Assembly: GCA_012513245.1 (NCBI GenBank)
Contig: JAAZCN010000075.1
Location: 1-8,325, forward strand
DNA length: 8,325 nucleotides
DNA from: Synergistaceae bacterium
Lineage (GTDB): Bacteria; Synergistota; Synergistia; Synergistales; Synergistaceae
Direction: 5' to 3'
The translations under genes were made by a program, and so were the position numbers. Positions 1-5,017 of this stretch are shown piece after piece. The notes under the pieces are model-generated. The model was not told the DNA's origin, did no database searches, and was given only the letters and a program-made list of their open reading frames with translations. The first letter of the stretch is position 1, and every line of letters begins with the position of its first letter.

Positions 1-2
1 AT

Positions 3-254
3 CCTCAGATGGCGATGATGAACACTGTAATGCCGTTTTTCATGGGGTTCATCTGTCTTTCAATGCCGGGCGGGGTAATGCTTTACTGGGGGCTTTCCTC
101 CCTTATGGGAGTAGTCCAGCAGTATTTCGTAATGTCCAAAACCAAACAGGAACTTCAGATCAAGCCCTCTCTTCATAAAAATAAACCGACATCATCTACA
201 GCAGATGACGACGAATATGAAGATGATGACTATGAAGATGATGACGATGAATAA
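3..254 (+). CDS. yidC: Membrane protein insertase YidC/Oxa1, C-terminal end (5' truncated by window edge)
   Basis: Only about the last 83 codons are present; the reading frame is open to the left edge. YidC/Oxa1/Alb3 proteins insert and fold inner-membrane proteins, alone or with SecYEG. The visible part carries the family's last conserved block: a PQMAMMNTVMPFFMGF helix, then MPGGVMLYWGLSSLMGVVQQY, matching the usual 'MPxGxxLYWxxSNxxxxxQQ' signature of the last transmembrane segments. A short basic stretch follows (KTKQELQIKPSLHKNK), and the protein ends in an acidic tail of about 17 residues (DDDEYEDDDYEDDDDE), which is unusual because YidC tails are normally basic. The next gene, jag/khpB, begins 39 bases after the stop, the classic yidC-jag arrangement, so the two are probably co-transcribed. 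Confidence 0.93.
   Translation, partial: PQMAMMNTVMPFFMGFICLSMPGGVMLYWGLSSLMGVVQQYFVMSKTKQELQIKPSLHKNKPTSSTADDDEYEDDDYEDDDDE
206..251 (+). repeat. In-phase acidic codon repeat at the yidC 3' end
   Basis: GAT/GAC/GAA codons fill the last stretch of yidC. A 15-base unit, TATGAAGATGATGAC, occurs twice in succession (the second copy diverges at its end) and is preceded by a related unit. It encodes repeated YEDDD. Units that are multiples of three can expand or contract without breaking the frame, so tail length may vary between strains (inference). Confidence 0.6.
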
Positions 255-293
255 GAGACAGGTTCTTATCAGAGTCATAGTGAGGTACGTATA

Positions 294-977
294 ATGGACA
301 GAAATATGGAAGAAAGACGTCCGATGCCTGAAATAGAATCCCTGATCCTGGAATGTGAATCTGTAGATCAGGCCTGTGAAAAAGCCGCAGAACATTGGGA
401 AATAAAGTCTGATGATGTTGTGGCCGACATAATCTCCGAGGATAAAAAACTCTTCGGTTTTTTTGGTTGCACATATAAAGTTGAGGTGAAGCCAATTGCT
501 CCCATCTCTTTCATAAAATCATGCCACTTTGTAAATGAGGTCTTGGATAAGATGGACCTGGACCTGATACCCGAACTTAACGATGACGGGATGATCAACT
601 TGGTGGGAGAAGATGTAGGAGTTGTTATCGGAAGGTATGGGGAGACACTGAAGGCCCTCGAATACCTTACAAACCTCGCCTGTCATGATGATATGTCGAC
701 CCGCAGGGTACGCTTTGACTGCGGAGGCTACCGTCTGCGTAGGGAGCAGACACTATCCAGACTGGCAGAATCAATAGCCAGGGAATCCCTGCGTAAAGGG
801 ACCGCGGTGAGCCTTGAACCAATGTCGAGCTGGGAAAGGCGCATAGTCCACCTGGCTCTAAGGGAGAACAAAGAGGTCGAAACTAAGTCTATAGGAGAAG
901 AACCTTCAAGACGTGTCCTCGTATGTCCTGTTTCAACCCCGGAGAGGGGAAGAAAGAGGACCTCCCGCAGCAGATAA
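294..977 (+). CDS. jag: RNA-binding protein Jag/KhpB (SpoIIIJ-associated, Jag_N-KH-R3H)
   Basis: A 227-residue protein with the three-part Jag/KhpB layout. The N-terminal Jag_N domain (about residues 13-64) has the 'KKLFGFFG' signature. A KH domain (about 78-142) has its GxxG loop as GRYG (113-116) followed by ETLKALEYL. An R3H domain (about 150-211) has the Arg-x3-His motif at R182 and H186 in ERRIVHLALRE. The tail is short and basic (RGRKRTSRSR). Family members are cytoplasmic single-stranded-nucleic-acid binders; KhpB works with KhpA and affects cell division, envelope growth and sRNA/mRNA fate in Gram-positives. The ATG at 294 is supported by GAGGT at 282-286, seven bases upstream. It follows yidC as in many genomes. 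The usual next gene, mnmE, is absent; terminators and a long non-coding interval follow instead. Confidence 0.93.
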   Translation: MDRNMEERRPMPEIESLILECESVDQACEKAAEHWEIKSDDVVADIISEDKKLFGFFGCTYKVEVKPIAPISFIKSCHFVNEVLDKMDLDLIPELNDDGMINLVGEDVGVVIGRYGETLKALEYLTNLACHDDMSTRRVRFDCGGYRLRREQTLSRLAESIARESLRKGTAVSLEPMSSWERRIVHLALRENKEVETKSIGEEPSRRVLVCPVSTPERGRKRTSRSR

Positions 978-998
978 AAAATGCTTTGAACATTTTTT
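976..998 (+). terminator. A/T hairpin at the jag stop codon
   Basis: AAAAAATG (976-983) pairs perfectly with CATTTTTT (991-998) around a 7-base loop. The stem is almost all A-T, so it is weak alone. Its position at the stop codon suggests a 3'-end role together with the stronger hairpin just downstream. Confidence 0.35.
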
Positions 999-1010
999 AT
1001 ATACAAAATC

Positions 1011-1048
1011 AAAAGGTGCGCAGAGCAGTTTAGCTTTGTGCACTTTTT
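1011..1048 (+). terminator. Strong rho-independent terminator of yidC-jag
   Basis: The arm at 1011-1026 (AAAAGGTGCGCAGAGC) pairs along all 16 positions with 1033-1048 (GCTTTGTGCACTTTTT) around the loop AGTTTA. Thirteen pairs are Watson-Crick and three are G-U. The 3' arm ends in five T, so the A/T base of the stem doubles as the U-tract. The wobble positions favour the plus-strand RNA. It lies 33 bases after the jag stop. Confidence 0.8.
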
Positions 1049-1082
1049 ATAGGGTAGTATTTGGGAAATCGCAGCAGAGAGG

Positions 1083-1154
1083 CCGTGCCACGGAAAATTG
1101 CGACATTGACATGTCGCGGAGAATTTGCGGCAAGGGGACTGCCGCGGAGAATTA
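1083..1154. repeat. Tandem hairpin array 1 with GGAGAATT linkers
   Basis: Three consecutive short palindromes with a near-constant linker. First is CCGT/ACGG (1083-1093, loop GCC). Second is GCGACAT/ATGTCGC (1100-1117, 7-bp stem, loop TGAC). Third is GCGGCA/TGCCGC (1127-1145, 6-bp stem, 7-base loop). The linkers are GAAAATT, GGAGAATTT and GGAGAATTA. Period is about 27 bases; stems differ in sequence but stay paired. Read on the minus strand, the linker is AATTCTCC, resembling the ACTTCAC linker of the second array at 1432-1554. No open reading frame of note overlaps it. Confidence 0.7.
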
Positions 1155-1183
1155 GTTCCAATACATCAAAATCATAAAAATAA

Positions 1184-1364
1184 CCGTCATCCCCGCATGC
1201 CTTCGAGCGGATCCAGGTCTGGGTTTTGTCTGTAATTTGTCTGCCCCTTATCGTCTCCCCCGATGCTTTTAAAGGGGGGCGGCTTTTGTTTGGGGTCTGA
1301 AAACGCAGTTATAGCCTAGATTTGAAGACACTGGTTCCCCAATAGATGCATTCGGGGACGACGG
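1184..1364. repeat. REP/MITE-like element with imperfect terminal inverted repeats
   Basis: The left end (1184-1220) begins CCGTCATCCCCGCATGC and continues to ATCCAGGTCT. The reverse complement of the right end (1326-1364) begins CCGTCGTCCCCGAATGC and continues to AACCAGTGTCT. The outer 17 bases match at 15 positions, and the inner CCAG...TCT blocks also align. The ends resemble the widespread 'GTCATCCCCGC...GCGGGGATCCAG' class of dispersed bacterial repeats. The roughly 105-base interior has no coding potential but holds a C-run and G-run (1244-1279) that can pair. I see no clear target-site duplication. It could be a MITE or two neighbouring solo repeats in inverted orientation. Confidence 0.6.
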
Positions 1365-1389
1365 ATTTAGGTTCCTTACGATTCTAACG

Positions 1390-1411
1390 ATTGTTTGACC
1401 ATCGTTTGACC
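1390..1411. repeat. Tandem 11-base direct repeat, ATYGTTTGACC x2
   Basis: ATTGTTTGACC (1390-1400) is immediately followed by ATCGTTTGACC (1401-1411), ten of eleven bases identical and exactly one helical turn apart. A looser direct repeat frames it: TCTAACGATTGTTT at 1383-1396 and TCTAACAACTGTTT at 1414-1427, 12 of 14 identical. This could be a protein-binding site or debris from repeat expansion. It lies about 290 bases upstream of the htrA start. Confidence 0.5.
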
Positions 1412-1431
1412 GCTCTAACAACTGTTTTCAC

Positions 1432-1554
1432 GGCGATGAAATCGCCACTTCACGCGGCACAAGTCTCATGCCGCACTTCACGCCGGTACGACCTTCACTG
1501 GCAGCTTCACGCGGCAAGATTTTTGCCGCACTTCCCGCCGGAAGTTTTCCCGGC
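1432..1554. repeat. Tandem hairpin array 2 with ACTTCAC linkers
   Basis: Five successive palindromes: GGCGAT/ATCGCC (1432-1446), GCGGCA/TGCCGC (1454-1474), a degenerate GCCG/TGGC (1482-1502), GCGGCAA/TTGCCGC (1511-1529) and GCCGG/CCGGC (1537-1554). Linkers are ACTTCAC, ACTTCAC, AGCTTCAC and ACTTCCC. Stems vary but keep pairing, while linkers are nearly constant. The linkers resemble the reverse complement of those in array 1, so the two arrays face each other across the MITE-like element. Similar hairpin arrays occur upstream of genes in various gut anaerobes (general recollection). Transcribed from either strand, it would form a string of stem-loops. Confidence 0.7.
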
Positions 1555-1619
1555 AAATTAGAGTAAAGCAAAAAAAGTGAATTTAAGTTTTTTCACTATC
1601 TTAATCATACGTAATATGC

Positions 1620-1650
1620 TTGATGTAATTTATCTGAGATTAACTAGAAT
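1620..1650 (+). promoter_or_regulatory. Candidate sigma70-type promoter for htrA
   Basis: TTGATG (1620-1625) and TAGAAT (1645-1650) are separated by 19 bases, two longer than ideal, in an A/T-rich region 47 bases before the htrA start. An alternative -10 is TAATAT at 1612-1617. No obvious heat-shock operator is visible. Confidence 0.3.
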
Positions 1651-1685
1651 AAGGCCTGTACTTGAAAAATAATTATCAATAACGT

Positions 1686-1690
1686 GGAGG
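1686..1690 (+). promoter_or_regulatory. Shine-Dalgarno GGAGG that fixes the htrA start
   Basis: GGAGG lies seven bases before the ATG at 1698 but only one base before an in-frame GTG at 1692. The ATG is therefore the start, and the GTG reading two codons longer is rejected. Confidence 0.85.
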
Positions 1691-1697
1691 TGTGTTT

Positions 1698-3224
1698 ATG
1701 AATAATGAAAAAATCATAACTGCTGTGAAAAAATTTGGTATTGCTGCTGCAGCCGGTGCGATAATGTTTGCGGGGGGAGCCTTTGGGACTTTTATTGCAT
1801 CAGAATACAATGTTGTAAGGAACGCCCGACAGCCGGAGACAAGTATCGCTGCCTCTACGACGGCCGGAGCATACGCGCAGGATATCCATAACGGCAATCC
1901 TATTGTCAATATAGTCAAAAGAAGCTCTCCTGCTGTCGTAAACATTGATACAGAGTCTATGGTCAAACAGAGGATCAGGGGGAATCCGTTTGGTGGGGAT
2001 CCTTTCTTCGAAGAATTTTTTGGTGGGGATCTTTTTGGTAACGAAGGCGGGATGCAGGAGAGGGTAGTGCCTCAAAGAGGCAAAGGCTCAGGCTTCATCG
2101 TTACTAAGGATGGGTATATTCTGACAAACAACCATGTTGTTCAAGGCGCGGACAAGATCAAGGTCACACTTTTGGATGGCAGATCTTTTGATGCTAAAAA
2201 AGTTGGGCAGGATCCTACGTTTGACCTCGCCGTAATACAGATCAAAGCTCCCGACCTTCCGGTACTTGTACTGGGGGACTCGGATGCCACTGAAGTCGGT
2301 GAATGGGTAGTAGCGATAGGCAACCCTCTTGGTTTTGAAAATTCTGTAACTGTCGGAGTAGTTTCAGCTAAAAACAGGACTCTTCAGGCACCCGGAGTCA
2401 ACTTCCAGGGTTTTATGCAGACAGATGCCGCTATCAACCCCGGAAACAGCGGAGGCCCCCTTATAGATCTCAGCGGCAGGGTGATTGGGATCAACACTGC
2501 AATCGTTCCTTATGCACAGGGTATAGGGTTTGCTGTTCCTATAAACATGGCCAAACAGATCATGGATGACCTTATCCGGCATGGAGAAGTCAGGAGAGGC
2601 TGGCTTGGGGTAACAGTCCAGCCGCTTACGGCCGCGCTTGTCGATGCCTATAAGATCCCTGTTAAAGAAGGATCGATCGTTGCAGATGTACAGCCCGGTT
2701 CACCCGCAGAAAAATACGGGCTTAAAAGAGGCGACGTAATAGTATCCATATCAGGCAAGGCTGTCAAAAACAGTCAGGATGTAGTCTTTTCTGTGAGGAA
2801 CAAACTTGCAGGAGACAAAGTCGAATTTGAAATATACAGGGACGGGAAAAAGAAGGCAATAGAAGTAGTGCTTGGTGAGATCGACAAGGGTGAAAATCAA
2901 AAAACAGGCAGTAAGCCCACACAGGAATCCAAGAGCGAAGCGAGGACATCAAAGCAGATGGGAATTTGGGCTTCAGAGATAGACAGTGAACTTCAAAAGC
3001 AGTTTAAACTGCGATCTTCTGAAGGTCTGGTAGTGATAAGTGTTGACAGGGGCAGCCTGGGTGCGAAACTCGGTCTTCAGCCGGGAGATGTTATCCTCGA
3101 AGTCAACAGAACGAAAATGAAAACGCTTGATGACTGGAACAGGGTCATGGGGGCGAAGAACAAATCCTTGGGCATACTTATGTCAAGGGGAGGACAGACA
3201 CTCTTCATTTCGGTAGAAATATAG
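1698..3224 (+). CDS. htrA: HtrA/DegP-family membrane-anchored serine protease, two PDZ domains
   Basis: A 508-residue protein, full length for a two-PDZ DegP/HtrA. A hydrophobic segment near residues 12-33 is an uncleaved anchor or signal peptide, placing the enzyme outside the cytoplasmic membrane, where it would degrade misfolded envelope proteins. The trypsin-like domain (about 68-295) keeps the whole triad: H146 in TNNHVV, D176 in TFDLAV and S251 in GNSGGPL. The L1/L2-type loops and the GIGFAVPI stretch are also present. A Gly/Phe-rich insertion (about 96-118, NPFGGDPFFEEFFGGDLFG) precedes the core, as in the LA loop region of many HtrAs. PDZ1 spans about 300-393. A charged Lys/Ser/Glu linker (about 396-420) leads to PDZ2 (about 422-505, ending in FISVEI). 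It stands alone, followed by a hairpin terminator. Confidence 0.95.
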   Translation: MNNEKIITAVKKFGIAAAAGAIMFAGGAFGTFIASEYNVVRNARQPETSIAASTTAGAYAQDIHNGNPIVNIVKRSSPAVVNIDTESMVKQRIRGNPFGGDPFFEEFFGGDLFGNEGGMQERVVPQRGKGSGFIVTKDGYILTNNHVVQGADKIKVTLLDGRSFDAKKVGQDPTFDLAVIQIKAPDLPVLVLGDSDATEVGEWVVAIGNPLGFENSVTVGVVSAKNRTLQAPGVNFQGFMQTDAAINPGNSGGPLIDLSGRVIGINTAIVPYAQGIGFAVPINMAKQIMDDLIRHGEVRRGWLGVTVQPLTAALVDAYKIPVKEGSIVADVQPGSPAEKYGLKRGDVIVSISGKAVKNSQDVVFSVRNKLAGDKVEFEIYRDGKKKAIEVVLGEIDKGENQKTGSKPTQESKSEARTSKQMGIWASEIDSELQKQFKLRSSEGLVVISVDRGSLGAKLGLQPGDVILEVNRTKMKTLDDWNRVMGAKNKSLGILMSRGGQTLFISVEI

Positions 3225-3320
3225 CTCGTCCGTGACATAACCGTTATCTTTGATCAAAACGCATGTTACTCAAACGGGGGATAGTTTTTAAAGAATAATA
3301 CCGAGAAACTTGTTTGTGCA

Positions 3321-3348
3321 GGCCGGGAGTATTTTCCCGGCCCGTTTC
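3321..3348 (+). terminator. GC-rich hairpin terminator after htrA
   Basis: GGCCGGGA (3321-3328) pairs perfectly with TCCCGGCC (3335-3342) around the loop GTATTT, followed by CGTTTC. The T-tract is short and interrupted on this strand and absent on the other, so plus-strand use is more likely. It lies 96 bases after the htrA stop and between two convergent genes. Confidence 0.6.
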
Positions 3349-3373
3349 TATACTTGTGCCGGTGGGCAGAAGA

Positions 3374-3844
3374 TCAGTCTTTTTTTCTGTAGCAGAAATC
3401 ACAAAGGAGATCTCCTCCCATAAGAGTTTTTTCTCTAAGCAGTTCAAGTCCGGAATCGAAACCTTCCAGGAAGGCGGCGTCACGGTCGCAGGAAATGAGA
3501 GCACCTATGTCGCCGAACCCCAGTTCTTTATAGAGATCTGCAAACTCACATTTTGTGACGTCAAAAGAGAGGACAGAGTCAGAGTCTTCTTTTATCAAGA
3601 CTTCGAGCGCCCCACCCTCGGTCCACTTTGAAATGCATTTCAGTTTAAGGTTTTCCAGTCCGCCTCCATCTAGTGAGGTTTCATTTCCCAGCTTCCGTGA
3701 TATTCCCTGCATCGTCTTTCGTACCAGATCATAAGTTTTTTCTTCGCCGAACTCTTCGGCAAACGCTCTTATTACAGGTCCAAGTACCTTTATTTCGATC
3801 TCCCGCTGTTGCAGGAGCGGTACCTTTACGTAGTTCTTTTTCAT
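3374..3844 (-). CDS. L-2-amino-thiazoline-4-carboxylic acid (ATC) hydrolase family protein
   Basis: A 156-residue cytoplasmic protein; no signal or membrane segment is visible. Its C-terminal half matches, from memory, the ATC-hydrolase Pfam family: VTKCEFADLYKELGF (about 97-110), then SCDRDAAFLEGF (about 118-129), then REKTLMGGDLLCDFCY (137-152). These give the conserved C99, C119-D120 and C148-D149-F150 positions. The named activity opens the thiazoline ring of ATC on the route to L-cysteine in Pseudomonas. Most family members in anaerobes are uncharacterised, so the substrate here is unknown. The ATG at 3844 has GGAGGT six bases upstream on the minus strand. It is convergent with htrA and divergent from the yqjD-like operon, with 161 bases between the start codons. 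Confidence 0.75.
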   Translation of the reverse strand: MKKNYVKVPLLQQREIEIKVLGPVIRAFAEEFGEEKTYDLVRKTMQGISRKLGNETSLDGGGLENLKLKCISKWTEGGALEVLIKEDSDSVLSFDVTKCEFADLYKELGFGDIGALISCDRDAAFLEGFDSGLELLREKTLMGGDLLCDFCYRKKD

Positions 3845-3916
3845 GTTCTTACCTCCGGTAGTTTAGTAATTTTTGTGGTAACTGTTGCGGTAATTATGCC
3901 TATATTTTAACCTAAG

Positions 3917-3946
3917 TTTCCTGGAAATACTTTGTTATGATAAAAT
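3917..3946 (+). promoter_or_regulatory. Candidate promoter of the yqjD-like operon
   Basis: TAAAAT (3941-3946), or the overlapping TATGAT (3936-3941), can serve as a -10 box. The -35 is weak; TTTCCT (3917-3922) gives an 18-base spacer. It lies in the A/T-rich gap shared with the divergent ATC-hydrolase gene. No clear operator is visible. Confidence 0.3.
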
Positions 3947-4005
3947 AGCAGTACAAAGATCATATCAACACGAAGTAAATCGGAAAAATCAGAGGAGGTA
4001 TTCCC

Positions 4006-4344
4006 ATGACAGAGGTTAAAAACAGCGAGGATGTCATAATGGAATTGAAGGCTGAGATCGAGGCTTTAAAATGTGAAATGGCGGAGCAGCAGGAAAAGGC
4101 TGAAGCCAAGCGTATCATTGATTTCAACAAGGTGAAAAGCACCTTGGATGACGGAGCCAAGAACCTCCTTGCAGCGGTAAAGCCAATGATCGAAAAATAT
4201 GAAGAACCGGGAAGAGCTGCTGTTGCCAAGGTTGGGACGAGAGTGTCAGACAATCCGTTTCTCTCTGTGGTTATAGCTTTTGGGGCCGGTATCGTAATAG
4301 GAAAACTTCTTGACTACTGTTGCTGGCGTCCTGACGAAGAATAG
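4006..4344 (+). CDS. DUF883/YqjD-ElaB-like tail-anchored coiled-coil protein
   Basis: A 112-residue protein. Residues 8-46 are charged and helical with coiled-coil character (MELKAEIEALKCEMAEQQEK). An amphipathic stretch follows (about 47-80). One C-terminal membrane segment (about 84-103, NPFLSVVIAFGAGIVIGKLL) has the Asn-Pro entry and small-residue pattern of the DUF883 family. It ends DYCCWRPDEE. In E. coli, YqjD, ElaB and YgaM are inner-membrane proteins with a C-terminal anchor; YqjD binds ribosomes in stationary phase. Whether this protein does so is inference. The ATG has GGAGGT six bases upstream. It is the first gene of a three-gene operon with a YqjE-like second member, which supports the family assignment. 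The paired cysteines near the tail are not something I recall for the family. Confidence 0.7.
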   Translation: MTEVKNSEDVIMELKAEIEALKCEMAEQQEKAEAKRIIDFNKVKSTLDDGAKNLLAAVKPMIEKYEEPGRAAVAKVGTRVSDNPFLSVVIAFGAGIVIGKLLDYCCWRPDEE

Positions 4345-4376
4345 TACTCGGGCCTTATGGCCTTTGGACAGGGACG

Positions 4377-4727
4377 GTGAATAGATTGGAAATTTTTTCT
4401 AACTTGATAGTTAGTTTTTTCGATCTCGTTGAAGCCGAGGGAAGAACACTTCGAGAAAAATCTGTATTTTTGATAGAAGGATTTCTTGTTATGTTCTTTG
4501 GGTTGTCACTGATAATTTACGGAGTTTTTGCCGTTGGGGCAGCATTGTATATCTGGCTGATTGATTATACAGGAAAACCTGTTTCAGCTCTTATCGTTGC
4601 CGCACTTTTTTTAGGAACCGGGTTATGGCTTCTCTCTAAAGGTAGAGCGATAACTTACGGCAAAGGTGAGTCTGACCTTGGGGGTGGTTCTGATGTCGTA
4701 TCAGAACAAAAAAGAACTGACTCTTAA
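4377..4727 (+). CDS. YqjE/holin-superfamily-like membrane protein, two transmembrane helices
   Basis: A 116-residue protein with a short N-terminal cytoplasmic helix (FSNLIVSFFDLVEAEGRTLREK). Two hydrophobic segments follow (about 33-60 and 68-87) with a short DYTGKP turn between them, then a polar tail rich in Gly, Ser and charged residues. This is the layout of the YqjE/Holin-X family (Pfam Phage_holin_3_6), whose members usually sit beside DUF883 genes and are not known to lyse cells. The start is GTG at 4377; no other start lies before the first helix, and GGGA just upstream is a modest ribosome binding site. It begins 32 bases after the previous stop, and its 3' end overlaps the next gene by 35 bases, indicating one operon. 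Confidence 0.65.
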   Translation: MNRLEIFSNLIVSFFDLVEAEGRTLREKSVFLIEGFLVMFFGLSLIIYGVFAVGAALYIWLIDYTGKPVSALIVAALFLGTGLWLLSKGRAITYGKGESDLGGGSDVVSEQKRTDS

Positions 4728-4920
4728 AGAGGCGAAGGCCAATCTTAAGGCCGCAATGATGGAGTTCGACCCTGTCCGCATAATCAGGAGAAAACCTTTG
4801 CGTGTCATCGGGACAATGGCATTGGCGGGTATGTTGATGGGATTCACGGGCAAAAAAATATCACGTGCTTTTTTACCCGGGCCAAATCTGATCTCAGGAA
4901 TAATAAAAAAACTTATATAG
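4693..4920 (+). CDS. Small conserved-looking membrane protein, third gene of the yqjDE-like operon
   Basis: A 75-residue protein. The N-terminal half is charged and helical (KKELTLKEAKANLKAAMMEF). A DPVRIIRRKPLR stretch leads into one short hydrophobic segment (about 39-54, VIGTMALAGMLMGFTG), and a basic C-terminus ends IIKKLI. I do not recognise a family with certainty. Position and size recall YqjK, third in the E. coli yqjDEK cluster, but the hydrophobic segment is closer to a DUF883-type tail anchor. The ATG at 4693 is preferred because GGGGGTGG lies just upstream (4679-4686). A GTG at 4666 would give 84 residues but has no spaced ribosome binding site. It overlaps the upstream gene by 35 bases in another frame, suggesting translational coupling. 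Confidence 0.65.
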   Translation: MSYQNKKELTLKEAKANLKAAMMEFDPVRIIRRKPLRVIGTMALAGMLMGFTGKKISRAFLPGPNLISGIIKKLI

Positions 4921-4945
4921 ATCTTCAAAAGCAACTAAATATAAG

Positions 4946-4985
4946 AGAGCAGCCCTTTCCTTAAATGGTCGGGCTGCTCTTTTTT
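4946..4985 (+). terminator. Strong terminator of the small-membrane-protein operon
   Basis: AGAGCAGCCC (4946-4955) pairs perfectly with GGGCTGCTCT (4971-4980) around a 15-base loop and is followed by TTTTT. It lies 25 bases after the operon's last stop. The minus-strand version lacks a good U-run, but it could still help end the convergent gene at 5018-5737. Confidence 0.9.
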
Positions 4986-5017
4986 ATTTCTGAAATACTA
5001 TTATTGTAACGTACGCC

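Larger units (their letters stand above)
1049..1697. other. Gene-free interval between jag and htrA
   Basis: About 650 bases without a credible coding region on either strand. In order it contains hairpin array 1, a MITE-like element, the 11-base direct repeats, hairpin array 2 and then an A/T-rich promoter-like stretch (about 1555-1690) before htrA. Within that stretch, AGTGAA (1576-1581) and TTCACT (1592-1597) form a small inverted repeat of unknown meaning. The first part (1049-1082) shows nothing recognisable. Confidence 0.75.

Noticed and set aside
913..1155. 80-codon plus-strand reading frame overlapping the end of jag and hairpin array 1
   Set aside because: It overlaps jag in another frame, runs through the terminator and hairpin repeats, has no ribosome binding site and a low-complexity translation.
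1083..1554. CRISPR array
   Set aside because: Repeated units are short palindromes with constant 7-9 base linkers and variable stems, the reverse of constant repeats with unique spacers; there are no cas genes.
1692..1697. GTG start two codons upstream of the htrA ATG
   Set aside because: The GGAGG site would be only one base away; the ATG at 1698 has proper spacing.
3314..3631. 105-codon plus-strand frame opposite the ATC-hydrolase gene
   Set aside because: It is the shadow of a recognised family gene, begins before the terminator stem and has no ribosome binding site.
4357..4380. Seven-codon ORF (MAFGQGR) whose TGA overlaps the GTG of the yqjE-like gene
   Set aside because: Too short to assign meaning and lacks its own ribosome binding site; the GTGA overlap is probably chance.
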